NCBI RefSeq assembly: GCF_014699055.1
Contig: NZ_JACXAC010000005.1
Span: forward strand, 372,001 to 436,000
Source of the DNA: Hymenobacter armeniacus
GTDB lineage: Bacteria; Bacteroidota; Bacteroidia; Cytophagales; Hymenobacteraceae
Length of the DNA: 64,000 nucleotides
Direction of reading: 5' to 3'
Within the stretch, counting starts at the first letter, position 1. Every line of letters starts with the position of its first letter. Shown in pieces: positions 8,459 to 17,051 of this stretch. The notes beneath the pieces were generated by a model, which saw nothing but the letters and a program-made list of their open reading frames with translations, made no database searches and had not been told where the DNA came from. Both the position numbers and the translations under genes were made by a program.

Positions 8459-9706
8459 ATGGACAGAGCCATTGCCCCTTCAATCCAAAACCAACGCCGG
8501 CGCCGCCACTGGCTGCTGGGCGCCGGGGTGGCCGTGGTTGCCTTGCTGGCGGTGCTGGCCTTCCGCTCGGTGCTGAAACCGAGCCTGCGCCGGGCCGACC
8601 TACTGACGGCAACCGTCGAAACCGGCGACGTGGAAGCTTCTATCTCGGCCGCCGGCACCGTCATTCCGGGCCGGGAAGCCGTGCTTACCAGCCCCATTCA
8701 GAGCACCATCCGGCGGGTGGTGGTGGCCGTGGGTGCCAAGGTGAAGCCCGGCGAAACCATTCTGGAACTCGACAAAGAGTTGGCTAACTCCTCGCTGGCC
8801 AAGCTCGACGACGAGCAGCTGCGCAACCAAAACAAGAACTCGCAACTGCAGCTCACCCTGGAGCGCAGCCTGAACGACCTGCGCACCCAAGCCGAGGTGC
8901 AGGCCGCGAAGGTGCGCAGCCTACAATCGGCGCTGCGCGACGAACAGCAGCTGTTGAAAATTGGCGGCGGCACCGCCGAAAACGTGCGCCAGGCCGAGCT
9001 CAACCTGACCGTGGCCCAGCTGGAAGCCCAGCGCCTGGCCCGCCAGATACAGACCCAGCAACGCTCCAACGCCGCCGACGTGCGCGAGCTGGGCTACACG
9101 GTGTCGATGCAGCAGCGCAGCATTGCGGAGCTGGCCACCAAGCTGCGGCAGGCCGACATCAGCAGCCAGCAGCCCGGCGTGCTGACCTGGGTAAACGAGA
9201 GCATCGGCACCACGGTGCAGGCCGGCGACCCGCTGGCCCGCGTGGCCGACCTCAGCAGCTTCCGCGTGCGGGCCACCATTTCGGACAGCTACGCGGAGGA
9301 CCTGCACCAAGGCGACCCCGTGGTGGTGCGGGCCAACAACACCGACCTGCGCGGCACCGTGACGACCATCAGCCCGAGCGTGGAAAAGGGCGTGGTGACC
9401 TTCTACGCCCAGCTCGACAACCCGCACCACCCGGCCCTGCGCGCCAACCTGCGCGCCGACGTGTTTGTGGTGACGCGCGCCCACCACGGCGTGCTGCGCG
9501 TGAAAAACGGCCCGTTTTACACGGGCGGCAAAGAGCAGCCGGTGTTTGTGCTGAAGGACGGCCGGGCGGTGCGGCGCACGGTGCGCTTCGGCGACAGCAA
9601 TTTTGACTATGTGCAGATAGTGAGCGGCGTGCAGGCCGGCGAAGAAGTGGTGGTGTCGGACATGAAAGACCACCTCGACACGCCCGAGCTGACACTCAAA
9701 GACTAA
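8459..9706 (+). CDS. periplasmic adaptor (membrane fusion protein, HlyD/MacA type)
   Basis: A 415-residue protein with one N-terminal membrane anchor (about residues 19-40), a barrel-sandwich/lipoyl part (ISAAGTVIPGREA ... VVAVGAKVKPGETILELD), a long alpha-helical hairpin rich in Gln/Leu/Ala (about 110-210), and C-terminal beta-barrel and membrane-proximal domains (VRATISDSYAEDLHQGDPVVV, KDGRAVRRTVRFG, GVQAGEEVVVSD). Adaptors of this type link an inner-membrane ABC transporter to a TolC-type channel. Only four bases separate it from the TolC gene, and the ABC genes follow. Confidence 0.92.
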   Translation: MDRAIAPSIQNQRRRRHWLLGAGVAVVALLAVLAFRSVLKPSLRRADLLTATVETGDVEASISAAGTVIPGREAVLTSPIQSTIRRVVVAVGAKVKPGETILELDKELANSSLAKLDDEQLRNQNKNSQLQLTLERSLNDLRTQAEVQAAKVRSLQSALRDEQQLLKIGGGTAENVRQAELNLTVAQLEAQRLARQIQTQQRSNAADVRELGYTVSMQQRSIAELATKLRQADISSQQPGVLTWVNESIGTTVQAGDPLARVADLSSFRVRATISDSYAEDLHQGDPVVVRANNTDLRGTVTTISPSVEKGVVTFYAQLDNPHHPALRANLRADVFVVTRAHHGVLRVKNGPFYTGGKEQPVFVLKDGRAVRRTVRFGDSNFDYVQIVSGVQAGEEVVVSDMKDHLDTPELTLKD

Positions 9707-9710
9707 GGCG

Positions 9711-11183
9711 ATGAAGCGAATTTTCCTCTTCTTGCTTGGGTTGCTGGTTTTCCTGACGCCGCCAGCCCGCGCCCAGGAGCCCGTGGCGTTGCCGGCGGGC
9801 CGCGGCCTTACGCTCGACCAGATTATTGCCCTGGCCCTCGATAAATCGGCGGTGGGCCAGCAGGCGTTCACCACCCGCGAAACCATCTACTGGGCCTGGC
9901 GCGGCTACCAGGCCAACTACCGGCCGCAGCTGGGGCTGCAGGGCACGCTGCCCAACTTCAGCCGGGCCATTGCGCCGGTGGTGCAGCCCGACGGCACCAC
10001 CAGCTTTCAGTCGGTGCGCATCAATAACTCCGATTTGGGCCTGACCCTGAGCCAGAACATTGGCCTCACCGGCGGGCAGGTGTTTGTGGGCTCGCAGGTG
10101 CAGCGGTTCGATGATTTCAATGGCTCGCTGCGCCGCTACAACAACCAGCCTTTCACGCTGGGCCTCACGCAGCCGCTGGGCCAGTTCAACGCCTTGCGCT
10201 GGGCCCGGCGCATCGAGCCGCTGCGCTACCAGGAAAGCCAGCGCCAGTACGTGGAAGAGCGCGAAACCATCGCCCAGCGCGTCACGGAACTGTATTTCGA
10301 CGTGCTGTTGCAGCAGGTGAACGCCGAAGTGGCCCGCCAAAACGCCGAGGCCACGGCCGAGCTGCTGCGCATCGGGCAGGAGCGGTACCGGCTGGGCCGC
10401 CTCTCGCAAAGCGACCAGCTGCAGCTGGAGCTGAACCTGCTGAATGCCCAACAGGCTCAAACCCAAGCCCAGCTGAGCGCCGAAAATGCCACCGTCGAAT
10501 TGCAGGGCTACACCGGGCTGGCCGAGGCGCCCGCGCTGGCGGTGCCCGCCCCGGCACCCCAGCCCGCCGTGGCGCCCGCCCTGGCCCTGGAGCAGGCCCG
10601 CCACAACCGCAGCGCCACACTGGCCTTCCGCCGCCGGCTGCTGCAGGCCGAGCGCGACGTGGCCCAGGCCCGCGGCACCACCGGCTTCCGGGCCACGCTC
10701 ACGGCCAATACCGGCTACGTGAACCAGGCGGCCTCTTTCGGCGCTACCTACCTCAACCTGCAAAACCAGCAGCAGGTGGCTTTGGCCTTTTCGATGCCGC
10801 TGGTGGATTGGGGCCGCCAACGCTCCCTCATCAAAACCGCCGAATTGGCCCGCGACCAAGTGACGCACACCGTGGCCCAGGAAGAGCGCACCTTCGAGCA
10901 AACGGTGCTCACCCAGGCCCGGCAGTTTGCCGCGCTGGCCCAGCAGCTGCGCCTGGCCGGCCGGGCCGACTCCATTGCCCAGCGGCGCTACGACATTGCC
11001 CGCGCCACCTACCTGCTGGGCCGCATCAGCCTCACCGATTTGAGCCTGGCCTCGAACGCCAAAGACGGCGCCAAGCGCGACTACATTTTTGCTTTGCGCT
11101 CGTGCTGGGTGGCGCACTTCCGGCTGCGGGCCCTCACGCTGTATGACTTTGAGCGGCAGGCGCCCATTGTGGCCGCCCGCTGA
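9711..11183 (+). CDS. TolC-family outer-membrane efflux channel
   Basis: A 490-residue protein with a signal peptide (MKRIFLFLLGLLVFLTPPAR then AQ) and two TolC-type helical repeats (GLTLDQIIALALDKS ..., VTELYFDVLLQQVNAEVARQNAEA, LRIGQERYRLGRLSQSDQLQ, and the second repeat near residues 300-470 with RRYDIARATYLLGRISLTDL). TolC proteins form trimeric outer-membrane exit ducts. It lies between the adaptor and the ABC ATPase and so completes a tripartite exporter. The exported substrate cannot be told from sequence. Confidence 0.92.
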   Translation: MKRIFLFLLGLLVFLTPPARAQEPVALPAGRGLTLDQIIALALDKSAVGQQAFTTRETIYWAWRGYQANYRPQLGLQGTLPNFSRAIAPVVQPDGTTSFQSVRINNSDLGLTLSQNIGLTGGQVFVGSQVQRFDDFNGSLRRYNNQPFTLGLTQPLGQFNALRWARRIEPLRYQESQRQYVEERETIAQRVTELYFDVLLQQVNAEVARQNAEATAELLRIGQERYRLGRLSQSDQLQLELNLLNAQQAQTQAQLSAENATVELQGYTGLAEAPALAVPAPAPQPAVAPALALEQARHNRSATLAFRRRLLQAERDVAQARGTTGFRATLTANTGYVNQAASFGATYLNLQNQQQVALAFSMPLVDWGRQRSLIKTAELARDQVTHTVAQEERTFEQTVLTQARQFAALAQQLRLAGRADSIAQRRYDIARATYLLGRISLTDLSLASNAKDGAKRDYIFALRSCWVAHFRLRALTLYDFERQAPIVAAR

Positions 11184-11225
11184 TGATTTAACCCTGTTTC
11201 ACGCGCTTTTCTCACCTTTTTTCTC

Positions 11226-11966
11226 ATGGAAAATCTGCTCGCCACCTCTTCCCACACCCGCTCGCAGCCGCTGAACGGCGCTACGGACGCCCTGCCCGTG
11301 CTTCGGCTCACCAACATCGAGAAGGTGTACCAAACCAAGACCATCGAAACGGTGGCGCTGAACCAGGTCAACCTCACCATCAACCGCGGCGAGTTTGTGT
11401 CGGTGATGGGGCCCAGCGGCTGCGGCAAGTCGACGCTGCTCAGCCTGATGGGCCTGCTTGACGAGCCCACGCGCGGCACGATTGAGGTAGACGGCCGCAC
11501 CGTGCAGTCGTACTCCGACCGCGAACTGGCCAACCTGCGCAACCTGAAAATCGGCTTCGTATTTCAGAGCTACCACCTGATAAACGACCTTTCGGTGGTC
11601 GACAACGTGGAGGTGCCGCTGCTGTACCGCAAGGGCATGGGCGGCAAGGAGCGCCGCCAGCGCGCCCTCGACGCCCTCGACAAAGTGGGCCTGAGCGCCC
11701 GCACAGGGCACTTCCCCGGCCAGCTGTCGGGTGGGCAGCGGCAGCGGGTGGCCATTGCCCGGGCCCTGGCCGGCGGCCCCGAAATCATTCTGGCCGACGA
11801 GCCCACCGGCAACCTCGACTCGGTGATGGGCGAGGAAATCATGGACCTGCTGCTGGGCCTGAACCGGCAGGACGGCGTGACCATCGTGATGGTGACCCAC
11901 GACGAGCAGCAGGCCCTGAAAACGCAGCGCGTGGTGCGCTTCTTCGATGGCAGCCAAGTGGGCTGA
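11226..11966 (+). CDS. ABC transporter ATP-binding protein (MacB/LolD type)
   Basis: A 246-residue ATPase with Walker A GPSGCGKST (62-70), Q-loop near 114, signature LSGGQRQR (167-174), Walker B ILADEP (188-193) followed by TGNLDS, and the H-loop in VTHDEQQA. These features fit the MacB/LolD/FtsE group, whose partners are FtsX-like permeases; two such permeases follow. It starts 42 bases after the TolC gene behind a pyrimidine-rich leader without a Shine-Dalgarno motif. It is a separate polypeptide, unlike MacB, where ATPase and permease are fused. Confidence 0.94.
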   Translation: MENLLATSSHTRSQPLNGATDALPVLRLTNIEKVYQTKTIETVALNQVNLTINRGEFVSVMGPSGCGKSTLLSLMGLLDEPTRGTIEVDGRTVQSYSDRELANLRNLKIGFVFQSYHLINDLSVVDNVEVPLLYRKGMGGKERRQRALDALDKVGLSARTGHFPGQLSGGQRQRVAIARALAGGPEIILADEPTGNLDSVMGEEIMDLLLGLNRQDGVTIVMVTHDEQQALKTQRVVRFFDGSQVG

Positions 11967-12006
11967 TTCAGTTAACTGCTCACTGAAAACTGATAACCGG
12001 AAAGCC

Positions 12007-13269
12007 ATGCTTCTCTCTTACCTCAAAATTGCCTGGAAGGTGCTCATGCGCCGCAAGTTCTTCACATTCATCAGCCTGTTTGGCGTGAGTTTCACGCTGA
12101 TGATATTGCTGGTGGTAATGGCCATGTTCGACCACCTGGTGGGGCCGGGCGCGCCCGCGAAGCGCATCGACCGGATGCTGTTTGTGAACACCATCCGGCA
12201 CGAGATGGTGGACAACCACGGCTGGATGAACATGCCGGCCAGCATTCATTTCGTGGACGACTACGTCCGGAAAATGAAAACGCCGGAACTGGTGGGTATC
12301 AGCTCGGGGATTTCCAACGCCACGGCCTTCACCAAGAGCAAGCTGCTGCCGCTGGACGTGGCCTACACCGACGGTAACTTTTGGCAAATCATGGACTTCG
12401 ATTTCCTGGGTGGGCGAGCATTTAGCAAAGCCGAAGTGCAGCAGGCCCAGCGGGTGTGCGTAATCAACGAGGCCACGGCCCGCAGTTACTTCGGAAGCAC
12501 TGACGTGGTGGGCCGGCCCATTGAAATTGACCTGAAGCGCTACCGGGTGGCGGGCGTAGTGCGCAACGTATCAGCCGCGCGCATCTACGCCTACGCCGAC
12601 GTGTGGCTGCCCTACACCCTGAGCGCGAATTATTTCAAGGACAACCGCCTCAACGGCGAGTTTCTGCCGGTGTTGCTGGCCCCCTCGGCGGCGGCGGTGC
12701 CGGCCATGCGCGAGGAATACCGCCAGATGATGCGACGTGTGGAAATCCCGAATCCGAAGGAAGTGAAGGCCGTGTTTTCCTATGCCGACCCCATTCTAGC
12801 CTCCTTCACGCGGGCCCTGCTCAACCACCAAGACCAGACCGTGGACGACGACAACATCGGCGCCTTCTACCTAATTGTGGGCGGGCTGGCGCTGCTCTTC
12901 ATGCTGCTGCCCGCCCTGAACCTGGTGAACCTGAACGTGACGCGCATTCTGGAACGCTCGGGCGAGATTGGGGTGCGCAAGGCCTTTGGGGCCACGGGCG
13001 GCAATCTGGTGGGGCAGTTTTTGGTGGAGAACGTGGTGCTGGCCTTGGTGGGCGGGCTGCTGGGGCTGGGGCTGGCCGCCGGCGCCCTCGCCCTGGTAAA
13101 TGAAGCGCACCCCGTAGCCTACGCCCACTTCGTCCTCAGCTGGCGGGTGTTTGGCTGGGGTATGCTGCTCACGTTCATTTTCGGGCTGATGAGCGGCGTG
13201 TACCCGGCCTGGAAAATGTCGCGCCTGAACCCCGTGGCTGCTCTGCGCGGCAGCGGCGACCAGAAGTAA
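12007..13269 (+). CDS. ABC transporter permease, MacB/FtsX type (first)
   Basis: A 420-residue permease. I moved the start to ATG 12007 because the family N-terminus (LLSYLKIAWKVLMRRKFFTFISL) begins there; the upstream extension is a short intergenic inverted-repeat stretch. It has one N-terminal membrane helix (about 18-38), a large periplasmic MacB_PCD-like domain, and three C-terminal helices of the FtsX domain (IVGGLALLFMLLPALNLVNLNVTRILERSGEIGVRKAFGA...). Such permeases work as mechanotransmitters rather than classical channels. It pairs with the second permease at 13328. Confidence 0.92.
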   Translation: MLLSYLKIAWKVLMRRKFFTFISLFGVSFTLMILLVVMAMFDHLVGPGAPAKRIDRMLFVNTIRHEMVDNHGWMNMPASIHFVDDYVRKMKTPELVGISSGISNATAFTKSKLLPLDVAYTDGNFWQIMDFDFLGGRAFSKAEVQQAQRVCVINEATARSYFGSTDVVGRPIEIDLKRYRVAGVVRNVSAARIYAYADVWLPYTLSANYFKDNRLNGEFLPVLLAPSAAAVPAMREEYRQMMRRVEIPNPKEVKAVFSYADPILASFTRALLNHQDQTVDDDNIGAFYLIVGGLALLFMLLPALNLVNLNVTRILERSGEIGVRKAFGATGGNLVGQFLVENVVLALVGGLLGLGLAAGALALVNEAHPVAYAHFVLSWRVFGWGMLLTFIFGLMSGVYPAWKMSRLNPVAALRGSGDQK

Positions 13270-13327
13270 CCTGCCAAACGGCGTGACGTGCTGTTTTTCT
13301 TCCTGCTAATTCCTCCTCCAACTCCCC

Positions 13328-14530
13328 ATGCTCCGCCATCTCTTCACCCTCATCTGGAACCGCAAGCGGGCCAACCTGCTGCTGATTTCCGAAGTCTTTT
13401 TCTCCTTCGTGGTGCTGTTTGGGGTGGGCGCGGTGCTCATCACCGCGGCCAAAAACTACCTGGCCCCGCACGGCTTCAACTACGAGCAGGTGTGGCGGCT
13501 GGAGGTGCGCGCCGGCCAGAACCTGAAAATGCCCCGCGCCGAACTAGACGACGTGTTGCGTCAGGTGAAGGCCCTGCCCGGCGTGCGCACCGTGGCCCTG
13601 ACCAGCGGCAACACACCGTTCATTTTCAACACCAACAACTCGGTGTTTGAGTACGAGGGCAAGAAGTCGCCGCAAGCCAACGTGTACGACGCCGACGACC
13701 ATTACGGAGAGGCCATGCAGCTGCACCTGCGCGAAGGGCGCTGGTTTGCGCCATCCGACGACGGCAGCAACCACCGCCCCGTGGTCATCAGCCAGGACCT
13801 GCGCGAAAGCATGTTTGGCAACGGCCCGGCCCTAGGCAAAATATTCACCTGGGAAAACCCCGGCAAAGGACCAGCCAAACCCGAAGACGAATTTCTGGTG
13901 ACGGGCGTGGTAGACGCCGTGCGCATGGAAAGCGACTTTTCGGCCGCCATTCCCTCGGTGTGGAAGCGCCTTATTCCCTACGACACCACCCACTGGGAAA
14001 CGGCCAACGTGCTGGTGCGCGTGGCCCCCGGCTCGGGCGGCGAGCTGCAGGAGAAAATAGCCCGCACCGTGGCTGGCGTCACGCGCCAATGGACCAGCCA
14101 GGTTCGCGTGATGGACAACGAGCGCCTGCACCGCCGCCTCTACACGCTGGTGCCGGTGGTGGGGCTGTGTATCATGGGCCTGTTTCTCATCATCAACGTG
14201 GCGCTGGGGCTGTTTGGGGTGCTGTGGTACAACATCAGCCAGCGCCGGGCCGAGATTGGGCTACGGCGGGCCATGGGTGCCACGGGCGCGGGCATCGGCT
14301 GGCAGTTTCTGGGAGAGATGATGGTGGTCACCACGTTTGGTGTGCTGCTAGGCACCCTGCTGGCGGCGCAGTTTCCGCTGCTCAATGCTTTCGATTTGCC
14401 TGCTCAGCCTTACCTGCTGGCCATCGGGGCAGCGGCAGCCGCGGTCTATTTCATCACGGCGCTGTGCGCGTGGCAGCCCAGCCGGTTGGCGGCCGCCATT
14501 CAGCCGGCCGTGGCCCTGCGCGAGGAGTAG
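13328..14530 (+). CDS. ABC transporter permease, MacB/FtsX type (second)
   Basis: A 400-residue permease with the same layout as the first: one N-terminal helix (about 17-38), a periplasmic domain, and three C-terminal helices with the FtsX motif (LWYNISQRRAEIGLRRAMGA). It begins 58 bases after the first permease. The two differ enough in sequence to be an obligate heterodimer rather than a recent duplicate; that is inference from their adjacency and the single ATPase gene. Confidence 0.92.
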   Translation: MLRHLFTLIWNRKRANLLLISEVFFSFVVLFGVGAVLITAAKNYLAPHGFNYEQVWRLEVRAGQNLKMPRAELDDVLRQVKALPGVRTVALTSGNTPFIFNTNNSVFEYEGKKSPQANVYDADDHYGEAMQLHLREGRWFAPSDDGSNHRPVVISQDLRESMFGNGPALGKIFTWENPGKGPAKPEDEFLVTGVVDAVRMESDFSAAIPSVWKRLIPYDTTHWETANVLVRVAPGSGGELQEKIARTVAGVTRQWTSQVRVMDNERLHRRLYTLVPVVGLCIMGLFLIINVALGLFGVLWYNISQRRAEIGLRRAMGATGAGIGWQFLGEMMVVTTFGVLLGTLLAAQFPLLNAFDLPAQPYLLAIGAAAAAVYFITALCAWQPSRLAAAIQPAVALREE

Positions 14531-14673
14531 GCCGATGGCGGCCCCGGCGTTATTTTGCCGGTGGGCGGTAACGAACCGGCGCCGGCGCCGGTACCCGGGC
14601 AACCCCGGCCACCCGGCATGCATCTGGGGTATCAAAAGCCATTCTTTTCACTCACTCATTTCCCTTTTTCCGC

Positions 14674-15381
14674 ATGAAAGCTCTCTCCACCTTCGCCCTG
14701 CTGTGGCTGCTCGCCTTCGCGCCCGCCTTTGCCCAAACCGCACCCGAAATTCGCACCGTGGCTGATTTTCATGCCCTCGAAGTTTCCGACGGGGTGCAGG
14801 TGACCGTGGCCTCGGGCACCACGCAGCGCGTGGAAGCCAGCGCCGACAACGCCGAGTTTCTGGACCGCCTCAAAACCGAAGTGCGCGACGGCGTGCTGAA
14901 AGTAAGCTTTGAACACAAGCTGAACGAGACGTGGAGCAAGGACAACCGCCCGCGCAACCTGCGCGTGAGCATTGTGGCCGGCCCCCTCACCGGCGTGGAG
15001 GCCAGCAGCGGCTCCCGGGTGACGGTGAAAAACGACTACGCCGTGAACAACTTCAAGCTGGACGTCTCGTCTGGTGCCGTTTTCACCGCGCCCACTTTGG
15101 CCGGCGTGGCCGTGCAGGCCCAGGTGAGCAGCGGCGGCGTGGCCACCCTCGGCGGCAAGGTGCAAAGCCTGAGCGTGCGCGCCTCCAGCGGCGGCGTGTT
15201 TAAGGGCCAAAACGTGCAGGCCGCCACCTGCGATGCCAAGGCCTCCAGCGGCGGCACCATCAGCGTGGCCGTGCAGGACAAGCTGATGGCCGATGCCTCC
15301 AGCGGCGGCGACGTGCGCTACGCCGGCTCGCCCCAGGTCACCAAGCACACCAGCAGCGGCGGCAGCGTGAAAGGGCGGTAG
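14674..15381 (+). CDS. DUF2807 (head GIN domain) secreted protein
   Basis: A 235-residue protein with a signal peptide (MKALSTFALLWLLAFAPAFA then Q). The rest is a right-handed repeat fold with many SSG motifs (VEASSGSRVTV, VSSGAVFTAP, VSSGGVATL, ASSGGVFKG, ASSGGTISV, DASSGGDVRY, TSSGGSVKG), which is the hallmark of DUF2807. The biochemical role of the family is not established. It lies between the exporter permeases and the two-component genes, so it may be an envelope partner or a product of the same stress response. Confidence 0.88.
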   Translation: MKALSTFALLWLLAFAPAFAQTAPEIRTVADFHALEVSDGVQVTVASGTTQRVEASADNAEFLDRLKTEVRDGVLKVSFEHKLNETWSKDNRPRNLRVSIVAGPLTGVEASSGSRVTVKNDYAVNNFKLDVSSGAVFTAPTLAGVAVQAQVSSGGVATLGGKVQSLSVRASSGGVFKGQNVQAATCDAKASSGGTISVAVQDKLMADASSGGDVRYAGSPQVTKHTSSGGSVKGR

Positions 15382-15424
15382 CATCCCGCCCGCCTGCCCG
15401 CCGCACTCACCTTTTTTCTGCATT

Positions 15425-16807
15425 ATGTTTCTCATCGTCGACGACGACTTGGCCGTCCGCACGTCGCTCCGGCTGCTGCTGAAGCAGGCCGGCTACCCTG
15501 CTCAGGCCGTGGCCACGCCCGCCGAGGCCTTGGCCGTGGTGCGCGAAGCCCCGCCCACGCTGGTGCTCATGGACATGAACTTCTCGCTGGCCACCACCGG
15601 CGAAGACGGCCTGGCCCTGCTGCGCGATATGAAGCAGCTGGCCCCGCAGGTGCCCGTCATCCTCATCACCGGCTGGGGCTCCATCAGCCTGGCGGTGGAG
15701 GGCATGAAGGCCGGCGCGGCCGAGTTTGTGACCAAGCCCTGGCACAACGACGCCCTGCTCCAAACCATTCGGACGGTGCTCAGCCTGCACGACGCCCACC
15801 CGGCCGACGCCGGCAGCCCCAGCGCCAGCCGCCGCCAGCTCGACCGCCAGTACCGTTTCGCCGACATCATCGGGCAGGATGCGCAGCTGCTGCACGTGCT
15901 CCGCAACGTGGGCCAGGTAGCGCCCACCGATGCCTCGGTGCTGATTGAAGGCGAAAGCGGCACCGGCAAGGAGCTCATCGCCGAAGCCATTCACCGCAAC
16001 AGCCAGCGTAAAAACCAGCCGTTTGTGAAGGTGAACCTCGGGGGCATTTCCAGCAGCTTGTTTGAAAGCGAGATGTTCGGCCACCGCCGCGGCGCCTTCA
16101 CCGACGCCAAGGCCGACCGGGTGGGCCGCTTCGAGCTGGCCAACGGCGGCACCATCTTCCTCGACGAGATAGGGGAGCTGGAGCTGGCCAGCCAGGTGAA
16201 GCTGCTGCGCGTGCTGCAAGACCGCACCTACGAGGTGCTGGGCGACTCCAAGCCGCGCCGCCTCGACATCCGCGTCATTGCCGCCACCAACCGCAACCTG
16301 GCCGAGATGGTGCAGCAGGGCCGCTTCCGCGAAGACCTGTTCTACCGCATCAACTTGATTACGGTGCGCCTGCCGGCCCTGCGCGAGCGGGCCGCCGACA
16401 TTCCGCTGCTGGCCCAGCACTTCGTGGACCAATTGCGCGCCACCTACCACCGCCCGGCCCTGAAGGTGGGCGCCCGCGCCATGCACTGGCTGCGCGAGCA
16501 GCTCCTGCCCGGCAACATCCGCGAGCTGAAAAACCTGGTGGAGCGCGCCGTGCTCGTGAGCGGCAAAGACGAGCTGGGCCCCGAAGACTTCCAGGCCAAC
16601 GCCCAGCGGCTGCCCGCCCGCGCGCCCGCGCCCGGTGAGCTGCCCACCCCCGGCACCATGACCCTGGACGAGCTGGAAGCCCAGATGATACGCCAGAGCC
16701 TGGCGCATTACGACGGCAACATCAGCCGCGTGGCCAAGGCATTGGGCCTGAGCCGGGGCGCGCTGTACCGGCGGTTTGAGAAGCACGGCATTCCGTTCGA
16801 CGAGTAG
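15425..16807 (+). CDS. sigma-54-dependent response regulator (NtrC family)
   Basis: A 460-residue regulator. The receiver domain has acidic residues Asp6-Asp8, phospho-acceptor Asp50 and Lys104. The AAA+ domain has Walker A GESGTGKE (176-183) and the sigma-54 contact loop as GAFTDA (223-228) in place of the textbook GAFTGA. The C-terminus carries a Fis-type helix-turn-helix (RVAKALGLSRGALYRRFEKH). It should activate sigma-54 promoters when phosphorylated, presumably by the kinase at 17052. The likely target is the promoter-like site at 8407-8422. Confidence 0.94.
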   Translation: MFLIVDDDLAVRTSLRLLLKQAGYPAQAVATPAEALAVVREAPPTLVLMDMNFSLATTGEDGLALLRDMKQLAPQVPVILITGWGSISLAVEGMKAGAAEFVTKPWHNDALLQTIRTVLSLHDAHPADAGSPSASRRQLDRQYRFADIIGQDAQLLHVLRNVGQVAPTDASVLIEGESGTGKELIAEAIHRNSQRKNQPFVKVNLGGISSSLFESEMFGHRRGAFTDAKADRVGRFELANGGTIFLDEIGELELASQVKLLRVLQDRTYEVLGDSKPRRLDIRVIAATNRNLAEMVQQGRFREDLFYRINLITVRLPALRERAADIPLLAQHFVDQLRATYHRPALKVGARAMHWLREQLLPGNIRELKNLVERAVLVSGKDELGPEDFQANAQRLPARAPAPGELPTPGTMTLDELEAQMIRQSLAHYDGNISRVAKALGLSRGALYRRFEKHGIPFDE

Positions 16808-16824
16808 GGCGTCATTCTGCTGGG

Positions 16825-17014
16825 CGCCTCACCCCCCGGCCCCCTCTCCGAAGGGGAATGCGACAAACCATTCTTCGGGGGAGCCACGGCGGCCCGATTA
16901 CTGCGCACTGGCTAGAGTTATCGAACGCACCCCCTCTCCCTGAGAGAGGGGGCTGGGGGGTGAGGCGTCAAGTCAGAACGAGCCAAGCGAGATGTCTCGG
17001 CTGCGCTCAGCATG
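16825..17014. repeat. palindromic intergenic element plus half of a second palindrome family
   Basis: A 24-base arm at 16825-16848 recurs inverted at 16944-16967 with one mismatch. Just downstream, about 16988-17014 matches one arm of the palindromes at 19858-19959 and 45939-46040 (CTGCGCTCAGCATGACG core), here without a partner. No gene is seen in this 244-base gap between the regulator and the kinase. Confidence 0.75.
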
Positions 17015-17051
17015 ACGTTCTTTTATTTGTCGTCCTGCCCCCCCGCAACCC

